This document shows positions 40,620-48,715 of a stretch of DNA of 64,000 bases, one piece after another. Below the pieces are notes generated by a model. That model searched no databases and had not been told where the DNA came from. It worked only from the letters and a program-made list of their open reading frames with translations. The position numbers and the translations under genes are program-made. The first letter of the stretch is position 1, and every line of letters begins with the position of its first letter. The stretch is from Fibrobacter sp. Its GTDB lineage: Bacteria > Fibrobacterota > Fibrobacteria > Fibrobacterales > Fibrobacteraceae. The stretch is taken from the NCBI GenBank assembly GCA_017649565.1, contig JAGCGO010000019.1, forward strand, positions 78,488 to 142,487, in the 5' to 3' direction.

Positions 40620-42209
40620 ATGAAAAAGTCAATCTCTTCAGCAATCCCGTTCGCAGTAGCGGCATTCCTCTGTTCTTCGGCTTTCGCCTACACCTTAAGC
40701 GGAAACGTAAAAGACGAAGCCGGAACCCCCGTCCAAGGGGCTTCCGTAACACTTATTGAGCAGAACAAGTCGGTTCTGACCGACGTCCAGGGAAATTTCT
40801 CCTTCCAGGGAGAAGACAACAAGACTGCGATCCAGTCGCAAAACCACTCATTGGGCTTTATCAGCATCAAGGACGGAGTACTGGATTTCGCACAGGACGG
40901 GAACACCCCCGTTCAGATTCGAATTTTTGACATGATGGGCAACCAGGTGCTGAACCATTCCATCACCGGCTCCGGCAGAGTAGACCTGCGTCAAGGCGTC
41001 AGCGCCCAGGGTTCCTACCTCGCCCGCGTCCGCATGGGCAGCGCAGAACAGTCCGTCCGCTTCACGGCCAACGGCAACTACAGCAGCGCTTTCAAGAACA
41101 GGCAGGGCAATGCGCTGTTCCTCATCAAGCAGGGCAACTCCGGCAACCTCCGCGTTACCGCCACCGGATTTGATTCTCTCCGCGTGTACCTGCCCAACCT
41201 CGACACCGTGCTGGCACTCACGCTCAAGAAGGCGGGCACCACTCCCGTGGCGACCTCCAGTTCCTCCGGAACCAACCCCGCTTCTTCTCCTGCTTCTTCT
41301 CCCGCATCCTCTTCCGAAGTTAGCTCGGGCGAACAGACCTTCGCTTTCGGCTATGCGCTGAAGAACGATCCGCGCCCGAGTGCGGGCTGCGGCAAGAATT
41401 CCACACTGCAGAAGACCAGAAGCGTCGAGAACGGTGACCGTTTCGAAATGAAGGTCAACGGCGAAAACCGCGAATACTTCATCACGTTGCCGAAGAACTA
41501 CGACAACAACAAGCCGCACAAGGTGCTGTTCGCCATGCACTGCATGGGTTCCAACGCCGAAGACTTCGTACACCACAATCCGGACCAGGACCATCCGAGT
41601 CCGTACTATGGCCAGCAGAAGCTTGACACCAAGGGCGAATTCATCTTCGTCGCCCCGCGTGGCGATACCGACGGCATGCCGTGGAGCATGAACAGCGACA
41701 AGGACCACAAGTTCATCGACCAGTTGATTACGACCATCAACGAGAACTACTGCGTCGACACCACCCGTATCTTCATGACGGGCTTCAGCTTCGGCGCCAT
41801 GGTCACGAACTCCATGGCCCAGGACATGCAGCACCGCCTCCGCGCCGTGGCCGTGTACGCAACCGCCGACTTCAACATCTACCTGCCCAAGAACAAGGGT
41901 AAGCCCATTGCCTGGATGGCCGTGCACGGCAAGAGAGACGGCACCTGCCCCTATGACAAGGCACTGACCAGCGCCCTTCCGAGAATTCTCAAGAACAACG
42001 GCCCGAACGGGACCGACGTAAGCTCCGAAAAGCCGCAGGAAGTCGGCGGCAGCGGTCACCTCTGCTACGACTTCAAGAACGTAGACCCGCGCTTCCCGGT
42101 CAAGTGGTGCAGCTGGAACGGTGAGCACCAGTGGACCGCTTACGACAACGGCAACTGGCAGAGCACCTGGGTCCCCGAAGAAGTCAACAAGTTCTTCGGC
42201 CAGTTCTAA
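40620..42209 (+). CDS. Secreted CE1-type esterase 1 with N-terminal regulatory-like and internal sorting-like modules
   Basis: 529 aa from ATG 40620 (GGAG six bases upstream). Signal peptide 1-20. Residues about 21-70 are a carboxypeptidase-regulatory-like beta domain (SGNVKDEAGTPVQGASVTL). Residues about 80-155 contain RIFDMMGNQVLNHSITGSG and GSYLARVRMG, the FDMxG pattern that other secreted proteins here carry at their C-terminus. A Ser/Pro linker (SSSGTNPASSPASS) follows. The catalytic alpha/beta-hydrolase domain (about 245-529) has nucleophile S390 in GFSFGAM, VLFAMHCMGSNAEDF at the oxyanion region and a His in the GEHQWTAY tail. It resembles feruloyl or acetylxylan esterases and PHB-depolymerase-like CE1. 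First of three tandem paralogues. Confidence 0.88.
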   Translation: MKKSISSAIPFAVAAFLCSSAFAYTLSGNVKDEAGTPVQGASVTLIEQNKSVLTDVQGNFSFQGEDNKTAIQSQNHSLGFISIKDGVLDFAQDGNTPVQIRIFDMMGNQVLNHSITGSGRVDLRQGVSAQGSYLARVRMGSAEQSVRFTANGNYSSAFKNRQGNALFLIKQGNSGNLRVTATGFDSLRVYLPNLDTVLALTLKKAGTTPVATSSSSGTNPASSPASSPASSSEVSSGEQTFAFGYALKNDPRPSAGCGKNSTLQKTRSVENGDRFEMKVNGENREYFITLPKNYDNNKPHKVLFAMHCMGSNAEDFVHHNPDQDHPSPYYGQQKLDTKGEFIFVAPRGDTDGMPWSMNSDKDHKFIDQLITTINENYCVDTTRIFMTGFSFGAMVTNSMAQDMQHRLRAVAVYATADFNIYLPKNKGKPIAWMAVHGKRDGTCPYDKALTSALPRILKNNGPNGTDVSSEKPQEVGGSGHLCYDFKNVDPRFPVKWCSWNGEHQWTAYDNGNWQSTWVPEEVNKFFGQF

Positions 42210-42239
42210 AAAAGTATAACTCTCCAACCCCAACAACCT

Positions 42240-42280
42240 AAAGTCCCCTTCGCATTCGTGCGGGGGGGGACTTTTCCTTT
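42240..42280 (+). terminator. Terminator of esterase 1
   Basis: AAAGTCCCC..GGGGGGACTTTTCCTTT, so esterase 1 is transcribed separately from esterases 2 and 3. Confidence 0.8.
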
Positions 42281-42424
42281 ATATGCATTTTTTGTCTAAA
42301 AATGGCACTTGGGAAAATTTTGTTTACCAAGCCAATTCCATTCTTTTGGAATTTATTTTAATAATTAAAAGTTATCGGCCCAAATCGGCTGCCCCCAGGT
42401 TGGTTTGGGGAAGGAGACAAACAA

Positions 42425-43909
42425 ATGAAAAGAGCAATCTTTTCCGTTTTTCCTATTGTGCTGGCAACAGCATTTACGGCGGCATCCGCATTCACGCTGA
42501 CTGGGACTGTCACCGACGAAGCAGACGCCCCTGTCGCGGGCGCAACGGTGAAACTCCTCGCTAAGGGAGACTCGACCTCCACCGATCAAGACGGTAAATT
42601 CTCAATCCAGTCTGGCGACCAGCTTTCCCTATTTTCTGACAATTTCAAGCCCGGCCACATTGACATCGTCGACGGCGTGCTCCGTTTTGCGCAAAGCAGC
42701 AATGCACCGGTGCAGGTAAGCATCTTCGACATGGTGGGCAACCTTGTCCTCCGCCAGGAACTGCACGGCTCGGGCCAGGTGGACCTGCGCCAAGGCACGA
42801 CGGCCCCGGGCACCTACTTCGCGAAAGTCCGCGTCGGCAGCGCCGTCGAGACGGTCAGATTCGCCACGGACGGCTCCCGCTTCAGCAGCGCCATCCACCA
42901 GGATCGCGGGCGCAAGGCGCTCCTGAAGCCCGGCGACGGCGACACCCTCAGCGTCACTGCCTCCGGATTCGACCCCCTGAAGGTCGCCCTGCCGAACCTC
43001 GACACGGCGGTAACCCTGAAACTCACGAAGGCGGCCGACGAACAGACCTACGCCTTCGGCTACGCGCTCAAGAACGCACCCACCCCGAGCAAGGGCTGCG
43101 GCAAAGATAACACGCTGAAGGACAACTTCGTATACACCAGCGAAGGCATCGAGCACGAAATCTACCTCACCCTGCCCGAAAACTACGACAAGAACAAGCC
43201 CTACCGCCTCGTGTTCGGCATGCACTACATGGGCGGCTCCGCCGAGGCCGTTGCGAAGAGAGAAGCCTACTACGGACTCCGAAACCAATCAGGCGCCAAG
43301 GAGAACACCATCTTCGTCGCCCCACACGGATACACGGACGAAAAAGATCCTCGATCCTCGGAGACAAAAAGCAATCCATGGCGCTGCTATGACGACAAGG
43401 ACCACATCTTCTTTGACGAGTTCCTCACCTACCTGAACGAAAACCTCTGTATTGACACTTCGCGCGTGTTCTCCGTCGGGTTCAGTTTCGGCGCCATGTT
43501 CTCTAACGCTCTCGCACAGGATTTCCAAGACCGCCTGCGCGGCGTGGTGGTTTTCGCGACCATGGACATGGTCATCTACATGCCCAAGAACAAAGGCCTC
43601 CCCATCGCATGGATGGGAACCGTCGGCATGGAAGACCCCCTCTGCACGCCCGAGCTCGGCCGCAGCGCCCGCGACAGGATCCTGAAGAACAACGGAAAGC
43701 CCGATGCAGACGGAAAGTTCACCGACGCCAGGGGCGAAGAGGCGGAAGAATACACCGGCGGCAAGCACGTGTGCTACGACTACAAGACGGTCGACCCGCG
43801 CTTCCCCGTGAAGTGGTGCACATTCGACGGCAAACACGCATACAACGCCAGCGACGACGGCAAGGTATGGACAACACCAACCGCCTGGGAATTTATAACA
43901 CAGTTCTAA
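42425..43909 (+). CDS. Secreted CE1-type esterase 2
   Basis: 494 aa. Signal peptide 1-20 (ASA). Same order as esterase 1: regulatory-like domain (TGTVTDEADAPVAGATVKLL), internal module with SIFDMVGNLVLRQELHGSG, then directly the catalytic domain without the Ser/Pro linker. Nucleophile S354 in GFSFGAMFSNALAQD; LVFGMHYMGGSAEAV; C-terminal KHAYNASDDG. The ATG is preceded by GGGGAAGGAGACAAACAA, shared exactly with esterase 3, so these two arose by recent duplication. Esterase 3 starts 48 bp downstream, so they are probably co-transcribed. Confidence 0.88.
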   Translation: MKRAIFSVFPIVLATAFTAASAFTLTGTVTDEADAPVAGATVKLLAKGDSTSTDQDGKFSIQSGDQLSLFSDNFKPGHIDIVDGVLRFAQSSNAPVQVSIFDMVGNLVLRQELHGSGQVDLRQGTTAPGTYFAKVRVGSAVETVRFATDGSRFSSAIHQDRGRKALLKPGDGDTLSVTASGFDPLKVALPNLDTAVTLKLTKAADEQTYAFGYALKNAPTPSKGCGKDNTLKDNFVYTSEGIEHEIYLTLPENYDKNKPYRLVFGMHYMGGSAEAVAKREAYYGLRNQSGAKENTIFVAPHGYTDEKDPRSSETKSNPWRCYDDKDHIFFDEFLTYLNENLCIDTSRVFSVGFSFGAMFSNALAQDFQDRLRGVVVFATMDMVIYMPKNKGLPIAWMGTVGMEDPLCTPELGRSARDRILKNNGKPDADGKFTDARGEEAEEYTGGKHVCYDYKTVDPRFPVKWCTFDGKHAYNASDDGKVWTTPTAWEFITQF

Positions 43910-43957
43910 TTTTTTATATTTGATAAACAATGGTGGTATGGGGAAGGAGACAAACAA

Positions 43958-45418
43958 ATGAAAAGAGCAATCTTTTCCGTATTTTCGATCACGCTGGCAA
44001 CAGCATTCACTGCGGCATCCGCATTCACTCTAAACGGAACCGTAACTGACGAAGCAGACGCACCTGTCGCAGGCGCAGCGGTGAAACTCCTCGCTAAGGG
44101 AGACACTGCCACTACCGACCAGGACGGCAAATTCACAATCAGCGAAGACGATGCTCTGGGACTTTCTTCCGGAACATTCAAGCCCGGTCACATCGATATC
44201 GTCGATGGCGTGCTCCGCTTTGCGCAGAGCACCAATTCGCCCGTACAGGTGAGCATATTCGACGTCGTGGGCAACCAGGTCCTACGCCAGGAACTACTCG
44301 GCTCGGGCCAGGTGGACTTGAGGCAGGGAGTGACCAGCCAAGGAACGTTCTTCGCCAAAGTCCGTGTCGGCAATGCCATCGAAACGGTCCGCTTTACCTC
44401 GGACGGGAACCGCTTCAGCAACGCCGTTCGCCAGAATCATGGCCAGAAAGCCCTGCTGAAACCCGGTGAGGGAGACACACTCCGTGTCATCGCCGATGGT
44501 TTTGACACGCTGACAGTCGCGCTGTCCAACCTCGACACAACCGTAACCCTGAAACTCGCGAAGCCCTCCAACGAACAGACCTACGCATTCGGCTGGGAAA
44601 AGGGGAACGCCCCCGTTCCGTCCAGCGGCTGCGGCAAGGAAACGCAAATGTCCAAGTCGGGCCAGTTCAAGTTCTCATGGACCTACAAGGGCGAAAATAC
44701 CACACGCGACGTCTATTACGACCTCCCGAACAACTACGACAAGAACAAGCCCTACCGCCTTATCTTTGGCATGCAGTGCATGGGCGGTTCGGCACAGAAC
44801 GTGGCCCGCAACGAGAACTACTACGGCATGAAACCGTTTGACAAGGAAGGCACGACCATCTTCGTGGCTCCCGACGGAAAGTGCCACGAGAACATGTGCG
44901 CCCCGTGGGAAGAAAAGGACTACGCCTTCTTCGACGAACTCCTGGCGAAACTGGAAAGCGAACTTTGCATCGACTCTTCCCGCGTGTTCTCCTCCGGCTT
45001 CAGCTACGGTTCGATGTTTACCAATGGTCTTTCCAGGAACCATCAGCACGTCCTTCGCGCCGTCGCCGTCTATGAGACTGCCGACGTGAACATCTGGCTC
45101 CCCGATGTCGTGAACAAGCCGATTGCCTGGATGGGCGTGCACGGAATGAGCGACGGGCTCTGCACACCGGACATGGGACGTTCTGCCCGCAATACGGCAC
45201 TGAAGAACGCAAGCGCTGAAGGCAAGGACGCCACTAAGGAAAACGCGCAGGAATCCAACAGCGGCCAGCATATCTGCTACGACTACAAGGATGTCGACGA
45301 GCGCTTCCCGGTGAAGTGGTGCACGGACAACGCCGGCCACCAGTGGGATCACAGGGATCCGGGTCAGGGCCAGTCCTGGGTTCCGCAGACCACCTGGGAA
45401 TTCTTCACACAATTCTAG
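43958..45418 (+). CDS. Secreted CE1-type esterase 3
   Basis: 486 aa. N-terminal half nearly identical to esterase 2 (signal peptide, TVTDEADAPVAGAAVKLL, SIFDVVGNQVLRQELLGSG), while the catalytic half has diverged. Nucleophile S349 sits in GFSYGSMFTNGLSRN, IFGMQCMGGSAQNV marks the oxyanion region, and extra Cys flank the active site (GKCHENMCAPWEE). The divergence in the catalytic part suggests a different ester specificity (feruloyl versus acetyl) behind the same secretion front-end. Ends at a terminator at 45462. Confidence 0.88.
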   Translation: MKRAIFSVFSITLATAFTAASAFTLNGTVTDEADAPVAGAAVKLLAKGDTATTDQDGKFTISEDDALGLSSGTFKPGHIDIVDGVLRFAQSTNSPVQVSIFDVVGNQVLRQELLGSGQVDLRQGVTSQGTFFAKVRVGNAIETVRFTSDGNRFSNAVRQNHGQKALLKPGEGDTLRVIADGFDTLTVALSNLDTTVTLKLAKPSNEQTYAFGWEKGNAPVPSSGCGKETQMSKSGQFKFSWTYKGENTTRDVYYDLPNNYDKNKPYRLIFGMQCMGGSAQNVARNENYYGMKPFDKEGTTIFVAPDGKCHENMCAPWEEKDYAFFDELLAKLESELCIDSSRVFSSGFSYGSMFTNGLSRNHQHVLRAVAVYETADVNIWLPDVVNKPIAWMGVHGMSDGLCTPDMGRSARNTALKNASAEGKDATKENAQESNSGQHICYDYKDVDERFPVKWCTDNAGHQWDHRDPGQGQSWVPQTTWEFFTQF

Positions 45419-45461
45419 GATATAAAACAAATCCTCGCTTAGATAAAACAAGATTTTCCCC

Positions 45462-45500
45462 AAAAAGGCTTTCCTTCCCGGAAAGCCTTTTATTTTTTTT
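45462..45500 (+). terminator. Terminator of the esterase 2-3 operon
   Basis: GGCTTTCC-ttccc-GGAAAGCC flanked by A-run and TTTTATTTTTTTT. Confidence 0.9.
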
Positions 45501-45511
45501 CACTTTTTCTC

Positions 45512-45540
45512 TTGTACTATTGTATGAAATAAATTAGATT
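45512..45540 (+). promoter_or_regulatory. Sigma-70 promoter of the 271-aa barrel protein gene
   Basis: TTGTAC (45512-45517), 17 bp, TAGATT (45535-45540), about 35 nt before the ATG. Confidence 0.6.
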
Positions 45541-45575
45541 TCCCGTACAAATTTTTTTACTTTTAGGGGTTCTTT

Positions 45576-46391
45576 ATGGACGTACTCAAAACAGCAGCAT
45601 CTGCTCTTCTCATCGCCTCCACGGGCGTTCTCGCAGCCGAAGGTTTCCACATGGGTGCCAAGGTTGCCGGCACCTACAACATGTTCTGGAACACGGACGT
45701 CACCATTGATGCAAACTCCCTCGGAGTCAGCGCAGAAATGATTGACATGAGCAGCGACGAAAAGGCCAAAATCAAGGGTTTAGACAAAGCCGGCGGCTTG
45801 GGTGTCGATTTCGGTCTGACCTTCATGCTCCCCTTTACCAGCAGCCTCGCTCTTGAATCCGAACTCCTTTTCTCTTACCGCTCCCGCAGCGCGGACCTGA
45901 CACTCTCTGCGGAAGCCGGAGGTTCGTCCAACACAAGCAACTCGTCTTACGGCTATGACTACGATGATGACGACTACTATGGCAGCATGTCCGAGTCTTT
46001 CACGCTGACAGACGTCGAGTTGATTCAGTGGTACATAGAAATTCCTCTCATGCTCCGCGTCACTACCGCCCCCGGCGTCTACCTGGGAGCTGGCCCTGTA
46101 TTCTCGCTGAACCTGGATACCGAAGGCAAGGTCATGTTCATATCGCAGGATATTGACGACTACACCTCCACTCTCATCGTCGGCGTTGCAGCAGACCTCG
46201 GCTATGCCCTGAAACTTCCCAACGGTCATCAGCTGGACTTCGGCTTCCGTTTCCAGATGGGCCTCACCAGCATCATCAGCGACGAAATTGAAATTCCTTA
46301 TGACGAAGTCAGCATGAAAATTGACGGAACTAAGCTGCTCGATCCCAAAGACCTCATCTTCAGTCTGGGCGTAGGCTACTGGTTCCTGTAA
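45576..46391 (+). CDS. Outer-membrane beta-barrel protein (271 aa)
   Basis: Signal peptide 1-20 (VLAA). The mature protein has alternating strands typical of porin-like or OmpW/PorT-type barrels (VDFGLTFMLPFTSSLALESELLF, YLGAGPVFSLNL, LDFGFRFQMGLTSI) and a C-terminal aromatic strand ending GVGYWFL. A surface loop near residues 110-145 is Ser/Gly/Asp/Tyr rich (YGYDYDDDDYYG). Bacteroidota 'outer membrane beta-barrel' (PorT) proteins look similar, but no specific function can be given. Followed within 25 bp by a paralogue-like barrel gene. Confidence 0.75.
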   Translation: MDVLKTAASALLIASTGVLAAEGFHMGAKVAGTYNMFWNTDVTIDANSLGVSAEMIDMSSDEKAKIKGLDKAGGLGVDFGLTFMLPFTSSLALESELLFSYRSRSADLTLSAEAGGSSNTSNSSYGYDYDDDDYYGSMSESFTLTDVELIQWYIEIPLMLRVTTAPGVYLGAGPVFSLNLDTEGKVMFISQDIDDYTSTLIVGVAADLGYALKLPNGHQLDFGFRFQMGLTSIISDEIEIPYDEVSMKIDGTKLLDPKDLIFSLGVGYWFL

Positions 46392-46414
46392 TCCCGATTC
46401 TCCTTTTTGCCGCA

Positions 46415-47170
46415 ATGGCCACGACCCTTCGAGCAGAAGCTCCGAAGGGTTTTGATGTTGTACAGCCCTACCACCTGGGCATCACCGCCTCCGGGACGTA
46501 CATCGGAATTTGGCACCTGAACAACGACGTTTACGTCAAGAAGGAAGACAACGAGACAGAGACCGACGACGGACTCGAAAAGGAACATTACGAGCAGTAC
46601 CTTTCCGGGGGCGACGACTTCAAGGGCATCGGATTCAGCTTTGGCATTTCAGGAATGAGGGACATGGGGGAATGGTTTGCTCTGCATGCGAACCTGTACA
46701 TCTCCCTGCGTCACCGCTTTGTGAATGCCAAGGAACACCACTGGAGAGAAACCGAATACTACGTGGGCGATTCCCTGGACCATACCGAAAACAAGAAGGG
46801 AAGCAAGGGACGATACGACATCGTGCTGAACTACTGGAGTGTTGACCTGCCTGTCGGCATACGGTACAAGGCCCCGAGAGGCTACTTCATCGAAGCGGGC
46901 GGACTGTTCGCCTACATCGTTTCCGCAAACCTCAAGGTAGACCTGATTTCGCTAGACTTCCATTCGTACGCGGCAGGCCTTGAACTGGGCGTTTACACCA
47001 CCATAGGAAAGACCTTCCCGCTTCCGGGAAACAGGGCGCTGGAACTGTTCTGGAACTTCACCTGCGGGCTGACTCCCCTGCTGAACGACAGAGTCGCCAA
47101 CTACCTTTACGACCAAATCCGCCCTCGCGAGTGGCTCGCACAAGCCGGCGCCACCCTCTGGCTTTTCTAA
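46415..47170 (+). CDS. Outer-membrane beta-barrel protein, start uncertain (251 aa or longer)
   Basis: From ATG 46415 the protein begins MATTLRAEAPKGFD, with only a fragment of a signal peptide. The frame continues upstream without stop to 46334 and encodes LVPVIPILLFAAMATTLRA, which completes a convincing signal peptide. There is no ATG, GTG or TTG in that stretch, only CTG 46379 or ATT 46397. Barrel-like strands: YHLGITASGTYIGIWHL, GIGFSFGISGMRDMG, WSVDLPVGIRYKAPRG, YFIEAGGLFAYIV, and the last strand ending AGATLWLF. Same general class as the preceding gene, with which it overlaps or nearly overlaps, so they form an operon. Confidence 0.7.
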   Translation: MATTLRAEAPKGFDVVQPYHLGITASGTYIGIWHLNNDVYVKKEDNETETDDGLEKEHYEQYLSGGDDFKGIGFSFGISGMRDMGEWFALHANLYISLRHRFVNAKEHHWRETEYYVGDSLDHTENKKGSKGRYDIVLNYWSVDLPVGIRYKAPRGYFIEAGGLFAYIVSANLKVDLISLDFHSYAAGLELGVYTTIGKTFPLPGNRALELFWNFTCGLTPLLNDRVANYLYDQIRPREWLAQAGATLWLF

Positions 47171-47195
47171 CCCGCTCTAACGCAGCATAGCGATG

Positions 47196-47278
47196 GCTCT
47201 GTGAGCAACAAGCGCCCCGTATTAACGAGGCGCGGTTGCGAGAGCGAGGCTCTATGTAGCGTCAGCTACTAAAGAGCC
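47196..47278. other. Two adjacent multi-stem hairpins in a convergent gap
   Basis: Hairpin A (47196-47245) pairs GCTCT/AGAGC, GCAAC/GTTGC and GCGCC/GGCGC. Hairpin B (47248-47278) pairs GGCTCT/AGAGCC and GTAGC/GCTAC. No U-tract follows either on either strand. The gap lies between genes ending at 47170 and 47288. Confidence 0.6.
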
Positions 47279-47287
47279 GAGCGGTCA

Positions 47288-48628
47288 TTATATAAGTTTT
47301 TCGACTTTACTGCACAAAGCCTCGGCCTCTTCTGCAGTCGGTGCCTCAGCAATCACGCGGATGACGGGCTCAGTATTGCTCGCACGCACGTGCACCCAAG
47401 ACTTTTCGCTGCCGAGCCAGAGGCCGTCGCGCTCGTCGGTTTCCCAGCCGGCAAATTCGGCCTTGACCTTCGGAAGGATGTCCGCGACTTTTTTGTCGCC
47501 AAGTTCAAACTTCTTCTTGGGCATCGCATAGGACGGATTCTCGGCCACGAACTTTTCGGGACCGCCGTCGTGATGGGCCATCCAGCTGAGCACGAGCGCC
47601 GCCGCCACGAGCGAATCACGGCCGTAGTGCAATGCGGGGAGAATGACGCCTCCGTTGCCTTCGCCGCCGATGACGCAGCCATTCTCGATCATCTGCAGGC
47701 TTACGTTGATTTCGCCCACCTTCGCGCGGCTGAACTCGCAGCCGTACTTCTCGGCGACATCCTGGTTCATGCGGCTTGTGGAGAGATTCACGCACACGCT
47801 GCCCTTCTTCTGCGAAAGCACTTCCTCTGTCGCTATGGCGAGCGTATATTCCTCGCCGATACTTTGTCCCAAACCGTCCACCAAGGCGCAGCGGTCCGCA
47901 TCGGGGTCTACTGCGAACCCGACCGCGCATCCGTTGTCCTTCACGGCCTTGCGCAGGTCTCCCAGGTTCTCGGGAATGGGTTCGGCACCACGCGGGAACG
48001 TGCCGTCGGGCTCGCAATGCACACGCACCACATCGCAACCGAGCTGTTCCAGCAGGCGCGGCACAATATAGGAGCCGGCGCCGTTCACGGCATCGACTGC
48101 CACCTTGAAATGTTTCGCCTTGATCGCCTCGACATCCACGAACGGGATCTTGAGCGTACCGTCCACGTGAACGCCGTCGGCATCCTTCATGAACTCGTAC
48201 TTGCCCATGTTGCGGTAGTCAGGGTAATCGAACTTGTCTGCGTCGGCAAGCTCGAACAGCTTCTTGACATCGTCGGGGCCGAGGAAAAGACCCTTGTTGT
48301 TCAGGAACTTGAGAGCATTCCATTCGAGCGGATTGTGGCTTGCAGTAATGATAATGCCCGCGTCGGCCTTGAGTTCTGTCGTGAGGATTTCGACCGAGGG
48401 CGTCGTGGAAAGACCCACTTCCACCACGTCGACCCCGGAAAGGCGGCAGATGCCCGCCACGAACTGGCTGATGGCATCGCCCGTGGGGCGGCTGTCGCGA
48501 CCGATGACCACGCGTTTCGCATTGGTAATCTGCAAAAAGGCGCTCACGTGGCTTTTGAGAACTTGGGGGGTAAGGGTATCGCCCACAATTCCGCGGATAC
48601 CCGAAATAGAACGCATCAACTTGGACAT
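47288..48628 (-). CDS. Phosphohexomutase (phosphoglucosamine/phosphomanno-mutase family)
   Basis: 446 aa from ATG 48628, preferred because AGAGG precedes it and MSKLMRSISGIRG is the family's usual start; the frame opens at 48700. Phosphoserine S97 in TASHNPLEWN, metal-binding AVDPDADRCA, sugar-binding GGEGNGGV, phosphate-binding RASNTEPVIR. All four domains of the alpha-D-phosphohexomutase fold are present. GlmM (glucosamine-1-P for cell wall) is the likely role, but the GEGNGG loop and Trp-containing TASHNPLEWN also fit archaeal/bacterial phosphomanno-/phosphoglucomutases, so no symbol is given. Confidence 0.88.
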   Translation of the reverse strand: MSKLMRSISGIRGIVGDTLTPQVLKSHVSAFLQITNAKRVVIGRDSRPTGDAISQFVAGICRLSGVDVVEVGLSTTPSVEILTTELKADAGIIITASHNPLEWNALKFLNNKGLFLGPDDVKKLFELADADKFDYPDYRNMGKYEFMKDADGVHVDGTLKIPFVDVEAIKAKHFKVAVDAVNGAGSYIVPRLLEQLGCDVVRVHCEPDGTFPRGAEPIPENLGDLRKAVKDNGCAVGFAVDPDADRCALVDGLGQSIGEEYTLAIATEEVLSQKKGSVCVNLSTSRMNQDVAEKYGCEFSRAKVGEINVSLQMIENGCVIGGEGNGGVILPALHYGRDSLVAAALVLSWMAHHDGGPEKFVAENPSYAMPKKKFELGDKKVADILPKVKAEFAGWETDERDGLWLGSEKSWVHVRASNTEPVIRVIAEAPTAEEAEALCSKVEKLI

Positions 48629-48715
48629 GAAACCTCTTCTTCCTGCATTTCCTTTCTCTGCAGTTTGGTTGGAATTATAGCAATATCTATATTGAGTCAC
48701 GTGAAAGGAGTCTCA

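Noticed and set aside
47390..48715. N-terminal 440 residues of a plus-strand frame that ends in the barrel protein at 49822
   Set aside because: This part is antisense to the phosphohexomutase gene. The barrel protein starts at TTG 48716, where the ribosome site and signal peptide are.
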